64,000 nucleotides of DNA from Lucinisca nassula (Eukaryota > Mollusca > Bivalvia > Lucinida > Lucinidae), in the NCBI GenBank assembly GCA_963580285.1, contig OY757010.1, positions 153,346,714 to 153,410,713 on the forward strand. The letters run 5' to 3'. Made by a program: the position numbers and the translations under genes. Positions 55,463 through 64,000 of this stretch are shown here, piece after piece. Under the pieces are notes generated by a model that was not told the DNA's origin, made no database searches, and saw only the letters and a program-made list of their open reading frames with translations. How positions within the stretch are numbered: the stretch's first letter is position 1; each line of letters starts with the position of its first letter.

Positions 55463-55659
55463 TTTAGTCAAAGGCCGAATGGGGAACCGCAACTACGCAT
55501 CGCCAGAGAACGCCACTCAAACAATGGTCCTCATCAATATCTCCTGTTTTCCTTATCCATTTTTCGTTAATGGCTACCTGTGTTTGATACCAAATTTTAA
55601 TTGTTTCCGGCTTTCCTTCTTTTTTTCTGAGCTTAACAAAACTTTTTAAAAATCTTTAT

Positions 55660-55805
55660 ATTCAGCGAGTACTCACGATCTATGTTTTTTAGCAGGAATA
55701 AGAAAAATAATGTAAACCCCTGTAAACCACAGTTTTACTATAGAAGTTGGGACTAAGGGGGTCAATCTTATGTAGTGTTTTTGTGATGCATTATCTCTCT
55801 TGACC
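55660..55805. repeat. Family D, 3' half
   Basis: GAGTACTCACGATCTATG through TATGTAGTGTTTTTGTGATG. Confidence 0.65.
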
Positions 55806-55904
55806 TGGCCCTATGATTAAACCCCAGTGATTCGAACTACCCACATCTCGGATCAATGTTTCCGGTCCCAAAGGTGTTTAAGCCATTTACATATAGGCCC
55901 AGTG

Positions 55905-56100
55905 AAGACTCAGATCAGCCTGCGTATCCATATAATCTGACCAGAGACTTCTCTTGCTGCATGGAGGCAAATTGGACCATTAGCTATCCTCAGAGCGCAA
56001 AATGAAGACTCTGATCGGTCTGCGCGGGTGCGCAGGCTGATCTGAGTCTTCGCTGGGCGCACATGTAAATTGTAGGAAATACTGTGCCCCGGCTCACATA
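55905..56100. repeat. Palindromic MITE related to 49975-50210
   Basis: The hairpin GAAGACTCTGATCGGTCTGC..CTGATCTGAGTCTTCGCTGG and the end CCCCGGCTCACATAG. Confidence 0.65.
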
Positions 56101-56207
56101 GTTTATCAACTGAAAAAAAAAAGCCATTCTTAGAGACATCAAAGACAACTTTCTATCATGTAACGTCACCGTTATTTTGTGGACAACGACATGTCAAAAA
56201 TCATATG

Positions 56208-56441
56208 AGCCCCGCCAAGCGATTTTGTGTCTTCGAGCATTCCGTCATGACAAATTTTAACTGCGCATGCCCAGCCATTCAGAGGGGCCAGGGATAAGGC
56301 TTTCTGTCTGAAGGTTCCTCTTGATTCACTGCTTGTATGAGCGAGCAGCGAAGGTTCTGGCGAGACTGCGCGGATGCGCAGGCTCGCCTGAACCTTCGCA
56401 GCTCGCATAGGCGATAAGTACCAAAATCGCTTGACGGGGCC
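56208..56441. mobile_element. Family F MITE with CATATG target duplication
   Basis: Ends AGCCCCGCCAAGCG and CGCTTGACGGGGCC, flanked by CATATG at 56202-56207 and 56442-56447. Confidence 0.85.
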
Positions 56442-56679
56442 CATATGACATGTGACGTCCTTGACATCCCTTTATTTGCTTTTTTTTTCAGTAAAAATAA
56501 ATTTAAAATCATGACGCCCCTTCTGTTTTCTATCGAAACTCCTTTCAGTAGAATTAGATTTAAAACCGTGATATGATAAATAGAATCTCATACTCGTAGT
56601 GATTTCATATGAGAGTTATGAAACTCGCCGGAAGCGTGTTTAATACATTTGATATAAAATTACCACGTGTGTAAGATCC

Positions 56680-57060
56680 CTATTTATCACATGATGTCGC
56701 GTCTTTGAATGTAATAACGCCATGTATTGAAATCGGTAATCCTTTAATGGATTAAATATGCAAATTAGTTAGGTACGTCCGATAACGTTACATGTACGAC
56801 ATCGCGTTACTAATGGTAGAATATTAACTCTTTTTTTGTAAATAAATCTTGAATATAATGCGTTTTAAATAGCGTTTGATAAATAGAATCTTGCATTCGT
56901 GTTGATGTATTTAAATTTATTAAACTTGTTGAGGAAAACGGTAAATAAAATGCTCGCATTTTATCCCTTTTCCTCCACTCGTTTAAAAATTCAATAATAT
57001 AAAATTTAGAACGCTCATGTAAGATCCTCTATTATTTACATGAGTGTCTTAAATCTTTAT
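56680..57060. repeat. Repeat shared with 46697-46990 and 48990-49145
   Basis: CCATGTATTGAAATCGGTAATCC, ATATGCAAATTAGTTAGG and a TTGTTGAGGAAAA..TTTTATCCCTTTTCC palindrome. Confidence 0.6.
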
Positions 57061-57487
57061 TTGTATTAAATTCAATTGAAACGAAGCCTGAAGTTGTCTC
57101 AAAATTCGGGCATATCGATCAATGGGTGCTAAATTAGATTCTGGTGAAAAACGACTAGTCTCGACTTATTTCATCTGATGTTCTTTCTCTACTGGGAAAC
57201 GAATAATTGAAAGAAAACAAGTTATATAAACACTTCGAGGTGACTGGATACGCTTGCATTAGGATAAGATACGTTTGTTTCAATTTTCATCAGGGTTCTA
57301 CTTATAAAAAGAAAAATAAAAGCTCCGGGGGTGCAATATACTTCGATTAAGACAAGAGTTTTTTTTTCAGAAGTGCTCAGTTTACCAAAAAATAAAATAA
57401 AATGAATAAATAAAATAAAAACAACAATAATCATTACAGGAACTCACAATTATTATCTCTCTTGTAAAAAAGAAAAATGGCAGAAAA

Positions 57488-58015
57488 ATGCAAAATGGAA
57501 GTGAAGGCATTGATCAGAAATCGATACAATTAACCCACAGCTCCCGTCAGAGACACCACGGGAAAGAAACACAAACATGAAACAACTAGGCCCTAATGGA
57601 AACATTACTAGCGGAAAGCCAAAAGGACAGTTAATTACTTTCCCACAAAATGGCCAATTGGCTATCCAAAGCAAAATATTATAAGCTATACACACACTCA
57701 AAAGACAAGCCATAACAAAATAAACCACAACAGAAGAACCGCCTTTGAACGGCCAGTGATGTGAATTTCCACGGGGGGGGGGGGGGGGGGGGGGGCTAAA
57801 TAGATTTTACGTGGCCACAATCCTCGCCCTTACTTCCGTCGCAATTTAGACAAATAATTTGTTCAGTCCGCATGAAGGCCTCCTAACTCATCAGTGCAAC
57901 GTCTCCGTGAACACAAAAATCAATCAATCACAGGGATGAAACAACGGTGAAGCCTCGACAGCAAGAAACTACTGAAATGCTGGAGCAAAAGAAAACCAAC
58001 AGTTAGACTCCAACA
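57488..58015 (-). repeat. Penelope-like 3' UTR copy with G23 tract
   Basis: Full reverse-orientation UTR; 23 consecutive G at 57773-57795. Confidence 0.75.
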
Positions 58016-58419
58016 GTATGTCAAGTCCACATCGACAGAATCGTGCTGACGCTACTGTTTCACAAGCGTCAAATAAAGTCTGTGTGCACGCACATGTGTT
58101 TTACTATCAATGCGGCAAATGTATGAACTTTCTTCCCGCTCAACGACTATAGCGTTGCCTTTTATTTCATTATTGGAATAAAACTAGCATTTTCCAGATG
58201 AACTGTTTCAGTTATGCATTCGCAATTTTCATTCACCACAGGGCTAATTCCTCGGATACTGTAGCACCCTTTTAAGATTTGGATCTGTTCGTCTCTAATG
58301 GTATACTCTCATCAGGATTATTTTCACTCTAATACTGTAAATTTCCCGTTCTTAGACGTTCTCCTTCATATGGAGTATATTCGTTTCGCTAGAGTTTCGT
58401 CTCATGTTGATGATTTTAA

Positions 58420-58611
58420 CCCTTCTCTTGCTGAATATTCAGTTTAGCCACACCCATTTCTGACTTTGAACCAATCAGATTTCTTGAGGTAATTTATTGC
58501 TACAAATTCATAAACTGAATGCCAAACAGTGTAGATCCTGATCAGAAGCCATCTGATCTAGATCTTCACTGTTTGCAAAGATAGGGGTTGTCGTGAACAG
58601 CAAGATAAAGG
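58420..58611. mobile_element. TTAA MITE inside the RT frame
   Basis: 192 bp between TTAA at 58416-58419 and TTAA at 58612-58615. Ends CCCTTCTCTTGCTGAA and (complement) CCTTTATCTTGCTG. Removing it and one TTAA restores the local reading frame. Confidence 0.85.
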
Positions 58612-59042
58612 TTAATAATCGGATTAAACTTCTTACTGCTAAACTTCTGAAGCAGGACTATCGGTATCATAAACTTCGTAAAGCGTTTTCGAAATTTTAT
58701 CGACGACACTCTGAACTATTCGATAAATACAAAGTAAACTTTAAGACACTTCGTTTTATTTGATGTATAAATTAAGAAACACATTATGAAGAAAAAGTAA
58801 AAAAAATTCATTAAAATTCTTAAAAGAATGGAATATAATATAAATGTTATGCCTGGGTTTTAACCCAGTTATGGTTGATGTCCTTGCTTCCCTCTTTCAT
58901 TGCACGGCTGTTGGTCATGTCTCTGACTCGATGACTGTCCCAGCTTAAAACTTTTAGATTTTTATTTTATTTTATCAGTGGTTGGTGCCTAATGCTTTGT
59001 CTTTGGCTTGCCTCTTCATGGTCTATCTGGTGGTTTTCTTAA

Positions 59043-59262
59043 CCCTTTTCGTACCAAATGGAATCTATCTCCTTATATATAGCAGGAGTCCATTTCAAAA
59101 TTTAGGGGTGTTAGGTTGTGTTTTCTTCAAAATTTATTTGGAAAATGGCTTAACTGTTTTGCAAGCAGTGGTGCCCTGATCAGACGCCGCGTTCTGCGGC
59201 GTCTGATCTGGACCCGCACTGTTTGCCAAGTACCCCTTTAGGGGTTTCCGGTGGTAAATGGG
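59043..59262. mobile_element. TTAA MITE inside the retroelement UTR
   Basis: 220 bp between TTAA at 59039-59042 and 59263-59266. The left end is CCCTTTTCGTACCAAATGG; the inner hairpin pairs CCTGATCAGACGCCGCG with CGGCGTCTGATCTGG. Confidence 0.85.
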
Positions 59263-59407
59263 TTAAGCTCCGGCATACAGAGCGTGGAACAAGCTACGGG
59301 TTCTCATTCTCATTTTTGTTTCATCAGTTATTTAATTTGATTTGTGTTTTATTTTGTTCTAATTTGTATGTTATTCTGTGATGGTCCATTGAATGAGCTA
59401 GTAACGA

Positions 59408-59628
59408 AAACACGCCTATTCAAATACATAACCACAGAAGAAACGAAAATTTTAAGATGAAAAATTGTGATATCTTTCTTATTTCTCATCGAGGCGGTTC
59501 TAACGAGTACCCACGATCTATATTTTAGAGCAGAAATAAGAAAAGAAAGGTTTACCCCTGTAAACCCCAGTTTTACTATAAAAATGGGGGTTCAAGGGGG
59601 TCATAAGTATATAAGCCTGTTTTCGTGA
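59408..59628. mobile_element. Family D MITE
   Basis: The left end TAACGAAAACACGCCTATTC mirrors ATAAGCCTGTTTTCGTGATG. One side of the core palindrome has been lost. Confidence 0.7.
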
Positions 59629-59639
59629 TGTAGTTACCT

Positions 59640-61585
59640 TGAGGTGGACCAACTATTTTTGGTGTTGTAAATAATATTAGAACCTAAAGTTGGGCCCATA
59701 GAATCAATTTAAACTCCCAAGAACATGTATGTATGTGGTCACACACCAGGAAGGTAGGCAGACTAAAACTTCAAAATACCCACAGCGAAGATTAAGATTA
59801 GCCGGTCTTCTCGCTGAAATTACCGAGCCTAAATCCCGAGCATGTTTTAAGCCCCCTAAAGGGGTACATTGACAAACAGTTCAGGCCCAGATCAGACGCC
59901 GGCGGACATGGAAGGCTGTTTTGATAATGCACGTGCGCTCAAAGCCATACTTTTACTTGAAGTAGTTCCTATATCTGTAAGGTTTTTTTTAATGCAATGT
60001 CAGCATGACCGATTAATTACATTAAGCAAAACCGAACCGCGGCACTTCATGAAAACGAGTGCACATACAGCATTAACAACCAAGAATGTTCAACCAAGCA
60101 TGCGCAGGAAACTTATAGGACTGGACATATGACGTCTTGTATGAGGCTTCTTTAAAATCTCCACAATATGACTGCGAGCAGTAAAGGCTCTGGAGAGTCA
60201 TGCGCAGACTCGCCAGAGCCTTTGCTGCTCCCCTATAGATGCGATAAGTACCATTTTCTGAGGAGCCAGCTTAACATAGCTTAACATAGTGTCTCATTGA
60301 ATTAGGTGGCTTCGTTCTCTTGCCAATTGTATAATTCGAGAACAAAATCATTAATGTGTAAACGTTGGTGTCTGATTCGTTTTCCGTTTGCGAAGAAACA
60401 TGAAAATTCGCAAGCATGAACAATTGTTTGCAGATCACAGGCAAGACGTACACAATTCGTTTGCTGTTTATTCGTATGACACGAACAAGGAAATTAAGTC
60501 CAGTCATATCTTTTACCCGGTTAGGTTAGTGGTTTTACGTGTAGGGGACTGCATCCACATAAGTGTATAAGTTTCCTTTATGCATTCAAATGGGTTTATA
60601 AGAATCTCTTGTGAATATGTGTTCGATGCCAAGAAATTACCGGAATGTTCTTAACCGAGGTTGCAATACGCTTGGGCCTCCCTAGGTATCGAATAATTCT
60701 TTTTCTTGCATTCCACGTCTCTTCGTTGATTTGTTCATTATTTCATTTCTTGTGGCAAGCCTAAGCATCACGTGAATGCATCGTATTTGGGGTGCTAAAT
60801 AAACGACAAATTACACAGCAGTCCTTCGCGCTATAAATAGTGTTACGTAAAAATAAGGTAAAACGGATAGTCGAGACTTTCAAATGTACAGAATGTCGAG
60901 TCTGCAGCGCTCGCGAATTTTCAATTGCAGATTTATGTTCGATTGACAGCCTAGTCTCTTTATCAAAGTATATAGTGCGCAAGAAAGGTGATACAAGAAT
61001 TTATATATCCTGTCCAAAGGTTAAACATTTTTTTATTTGTTATGCAATAAAAAGTAACCTGACAACAGATTTTTTTTCTGATGAACATTTTTGATATCTT
61101 CGTAATATTCTCTAACTTGAAATGAAAAAAAAAATACACACACACACACACATACGAAAAGAACAAAAAAACAAACAAACAAAATAAAACAAGAAAAGTC
61201 ACGATCAACGAACACAGTCATCTGAAGCCACGGAGATGAAAGGAAGACTTAGTGACACGAAGATATACAGAACACATAGCACAATGAGTAGCGACAACAT
61301 TCCAGCAGGAACACGTCGTTGAATCCAAGTTGAACCAACGTCGAAAGCGTTTTAAGTGGATTCATCATTGAGTCACCGTTTTCGGCAATCGAAGTTGGAC
61401 GGTCTGTAGTAACTTGCACGTGTGAGCTCCAACTCCGGAGTTTTTAAAATTTCAACGCTCGCCCAAAAGTTCCTATTCATATGTTTTATACATTATAAGA
61501 GCAAATTTATTCACACATCCTACATGTAGCTCGAGTCACGATGTGTACGTAAGACAATCATGAATCCGGATTGAATACTAAACAA
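59640..61585. other. No gene recognised
   Basis: 60170-60250 is a CTCGCCAGAGCC hairpin. 61130-61150 is a CA microsatellite. The short open frames near 59869, 60388 and 60840 show no domain or splice support. Confidence 0.35.
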
Positions 61586-61589
61586 TCTG

Positions 61590-61740
61590 AGAAGCCTCTG
61601 TGGTGTAGTTTAACCAGGGATGATGGGTTCGATTCCGGGCATCTCCAGAATTTCGTACGAGTTTAAACCGAGGTCCTGTCTCCCTATTACCTTAGCTGTT
61701 GATTGGGCGTAAAACTCACCATACACACACACACTCAACA
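61590..61740 (+). repeat. tRNA-derived SINE, type 4
   Basis: GCCTCTGTGGTGTAGTTTAA resembles box A and GATGGGTTCGATTCCGGG fits box B. The body TTTAAACCGAGGTCCTG leads to a CA-rich end. Confidence 0.7.
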
Positions 61741-61832
61741 ATCTAACGTAAGAACAGAAAAAAACTTCAACTAGATTACAAAGCACTAAACATAGGACAT
61801 ACAGCATCAGGGCCAGAGGTTGTAAGACTTTT

Positions 61833-61960
61833 CTTCATGCTCACCTCACATGAGCATGAAATTTATCTTGCTCATAAACTTAAAAATGCCGACGTTTGTT
61901 GGCATTTTAAAATTTATGAGCAGGATAAATGACATTCTGAGCTTATCAGAGCAGAAAAAA
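61833..61960. repeat. Palindromic repeat
   Basis: ATTTATCTTGCTCATAAACT faces ATTTATGAGCAGGATAAATG around a second inner hairpin, AAAATGCC..GGCATTTT. Confidence 0.75.
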
Positions 61961-62332
61961 TGCCTGAATGTTTTTTTTTTTTGTTTGGTATGAGCATAGA
62001 ACTGAGCATAAAACAGTTTTTTAACCTCGGCACCTCAGGACCAGCATAAGGATGTGGACGTCACATGGACCGCTTTCCAGCACACAAGATGATTGTCGCA
62101 CATAACATCTAAGTTTTACATAATACCTTGCATGACATCTTTATAGCAAGACTGCCGTATACAGGGGTGTTTATTATTCTAAAATTTGTGTTTTCTGCTC
62201 AGAACAGATTGCAGTTTCTCTCGTTTGAATCGCCTTAGTGAGACTGTGAGATGGTTCTAAAAACAGCCCATGTGAACTTGTACTAAGAATTTGTATAACA
62301 TCGAAGCTTAAAAAACTTTTGTTTGTTTGAAT

Positions 62333-62790
62333 TGCAGTTTAACGTCCCCGTTAACACTGTATAGGTCATTTTGGAGACGTTGCTTCCAATTTTGTGGTGC
62401 TTCTACCCGACATTGAGATGAAATGGCATCACAAGACCTGTCGCCCAATTAAACAAATAGGGTTTATAAGCATGGACGGTCCGACTCGTACCGATTTGCC
62501 TGGGCAGGCTTAGGTCATCTAAGCGATTTACCAGTACTCGTGTGCGGTCGATTTCACCTATTGGTTTCCTTAGGCGACAGGTCTTGAGATGTCATTTCAA
62601 CTCAATGTCGGGTAAAAGTCCCACAAAATTGAAAGCAACGTCTCCATAATGACCTATACAGTGTTGACGGGGACGTTAAACCTCAAATCAAACAAAAAAC
62701 AGTACTCATGTTGTTGTCGGTTTCAGCTCTGCGTGGAAGCATCATGCAGCCTATCTATTTTTCAAGCCCCGATGGGCGGGGGACAAACCG
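62333..62790. repeat. Family B copies, one inverted within another
   Basis: Forward 62333-62548, then an inverted fragment 62549-62690 (GATGTCATTTCAACTCAATG..ACGTTAAACCTCAAATC), then the forward tail 62700-62785 (TTTCAGCTCTGCGTGGAAGC). Confidence 0.75.
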
Positions 62791-62937
62791 CTATAGGACG
62801 AAATACATGCAAATACATGCATAGCTCGCTTTTCTGAGATAGCACACCATTAAAAATAAAAAATGCTGAAACTGTTAATTCGGATGCAAATAAATGTAAC
62901 AACAGGATGTATGAGTAAAATTTCTAACGTTACTTCC

Positions 62938-63060
62938 ATCTCTCGACGCCTGGTCCCCCGCCCGTCGAGTCTTGAAGATTTGGCTGCATGATGCTCCACG
63001 CAGAGCTGAAACCGACCGCACATGAGTATTGATAAAACGCTAAGAGGGTCTAAGGGTGGT
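62938..63060 (-). repeat. Family B fragment, reverse
   Basis: CCCCCGCCCGTCGAGTCTTG through GATAAAACGCTAAGAGGGTC. Confidence 0.7.
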
Positions 63061-63560
63061 TAGTTAGTTAGTAAGTTAGACAATTAGTTAGAAAGAGAAG
63101 TGGGGGTAGTGGTTAGTTAGAAAGAGCAGTGGGCGGTGAGTTAGTTGGAAAGATAAGTGGATGGGTGATGGATTAGTTAGCTAGAAAGAGAAGTGGGTGG
63201 GTGGGAGATTAGTTAGTTAGAAAGAGAAGGGGGTGGGTGGGTGGTTAGTTAGTTAGTTGGTTAGTTAGTTAGAAGTGGACGGTTGGCGGTTAGTTAGTTA
63301 GAAAGAGAAGTGGACGGGTTGGTGGTTAGTTAGTTAGAAAGAGAAGCGGGCAGTTTAATGGTTAGTTTGTTGGTTAGTAGAAAGAGAAGTGGGTGGGTAG
63401 TTAGTTCGGAAGAAAAGTGGGCGATTGGGTGGTTAGTTAGTTAGAAAGAGAAGTGGGCGGATGGATGGTTAAGTAGTTAGAAAGAGAAGTGGGTGGCTAG
63501 TTAGTTAGGAAGAGAAATGGGCGGGTGGCTGTTAGTTAGAAAGAGAAGTGAGCGGGTGGT
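63055..63560. repeat. TTAG-rich minisatellite
   Basis: About a dozen irregular units of roughly 30-45 bases combining GGTTAGTTAGTTAG, AAAGAGAAGTGGG and CGGGTGG, starting at the border of a family B fragment. Confidence 0.9.
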
Positions 63561-63814
63561 GATAAGTTAGACAGAACCAGAAAGATTGACAGAAGTGGTA
63601 ATTTTGAGAAGTAGTTTGTTAGCAAATGAAAAAAAAAAACACCACAAAAATCTACATGCCATCTCAAAAACAGGCATTTAACTTTGGACAAAAATCCAAT
63701 TTTTTTTTCTCGTCAGGATTATGCCCCTTTTCTCCAGTTATGCCCCTTTGCAAAAAATACTTTGAAATCTTGTAAGCAAGATATCTCAAAAACTGTTTGA
63801 GCTTTTGCCCTGAA

Positions 63815-64000
63815 ACTTTGCAGATTATATTTTCTGGTCCTTTTGGATCATTGAGTTCATTTGGTATCATTTTGAAAATAGAGTTCTGCTTAAGCAGGTG
63901 CTATAGGGCGTGGCCGGTGTTGCATATTTCAGTATTGGTCATGAACAGACTCAATAAAACCGAGTCTGCTATTTTCGTTTATTTGGTGTATTCCTTGCTT
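63815..64000 (-). repeat. Diverged family A, reverse, cut by window end
   Basis: TTTTGGATCATTGAG and TTTGGTGTATTCCTTGCTT match the ends of the family; the core is replaced by unrelated sequence. Confidence 0.45.

Larger units (their letters stand above)
58262..59340 (+). mobile_element. Penelope-like RT C-terminus and UTR with two TTAA MITE insertions
   Basis: RT stretch YGVY..IRFARVSSHVDDFN runs to 58419 and continues after a MITE as KLLTAKLLKQDYRYHKLRKA and FSKFYRRHSELF. The UTR then follows and is cut at 59042 by a second MITE. The frame is otherwise damaged. Confidence 0.7.

Noticed and set aside
63055..63560. Telomere or interstitial telomeric repeat
   Set aside because: Units are TTAG-rich but not TTAGGG runs, and they alternate with unrelated purine blocks.

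Overview
This window looks like repeat-dense, AT-rich animal nuclear DNA, most likely from a lophotrochozoan and probably a bivalve mollusc. The reasons are short exons with GT/AG borders and multi-kilobase introns, secreted cysteine-rich modules (Ly6/uPAR and ShKT) common in molluscs, and interspersed repeats of a style I associate with bivalve genomes. The taxon is inference. There are no bacterial operons, rRNA genes or CRISPR arrays. Most long open frames lie inside repeats and are not genes.

Genes. Two plus-strand gene models can be assembled exon by exon with matching intron phases. Gene 1 runs from 2863 to 31724 in five exons; its 5' end lies further upstream. It encodes a Ly6/uPAR three-finger domain, a Ser/Thr-rich linker, a ShKT domain, a second linker and a second ShKT domain, and ends at a stop followed by AATAAA. 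Gene 2 runs from 41518 to 49658 in three exons: a Ser/Thr-rich linker exon, then a C-terminal Ly6/uPAR domain split by one intron. Because the phases match, the two could be one locus with alternative 3' ends. A weak 93-codon two-hydrophobic-segment frame lies between them at about 32953-33233.

Repeats. (a) A retroelement with a Penelope-like type of reverse transcriptase is present in many copies that share a 3' end and are mostly 5'-truncated. The longest are at 23218-24825, 35925-37682 and 37980-40428. (b) A 4.5 kb element at 13422-17937 has terminal inverted repeats of about 630 bp and a 5 bp target duplication; it sits in the 16 kb second intron of gene 1. (c) TTAA-flanked MITEs lie at 6636, 9506, 43913, 58420 and 59043. 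(d) A palindrome-core MITE family (family D) recurs throughout. (e) Family F MITEs of about 235 bp lie at 25679, 46436 and 56208. (f) A repeat of about 265 bp (family A), with an ACTAGCTAGT core, occurs singly and in tandem. (g) A long SINE-like family (family B) and several tRNA-derived SINEs are present. (h) A probable non-autonomous element at 47030-48985 (element K) carries about ten tandem units of roughly 140 bp. (i) A TTAG-rich minisatellite occupies 63055-63560. A Jockey/CR1-like RT C-terminus is decayed at 4090-4595.

Layout. 1-2860: repeats upstream of gene 1. 2863-5828: first two Ly6 exons. 5829-21875: giant intron with the foldback element. 21876-31724: end of the Ly6 domain and the ShKT exons, among retroelement copies. 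31725-41517: retroelement-rich spacer. 41518-49658: gene 2. 49659-64000: repeats with no gene I can support. Repeat borders are approximate unless a target duplication is stated.
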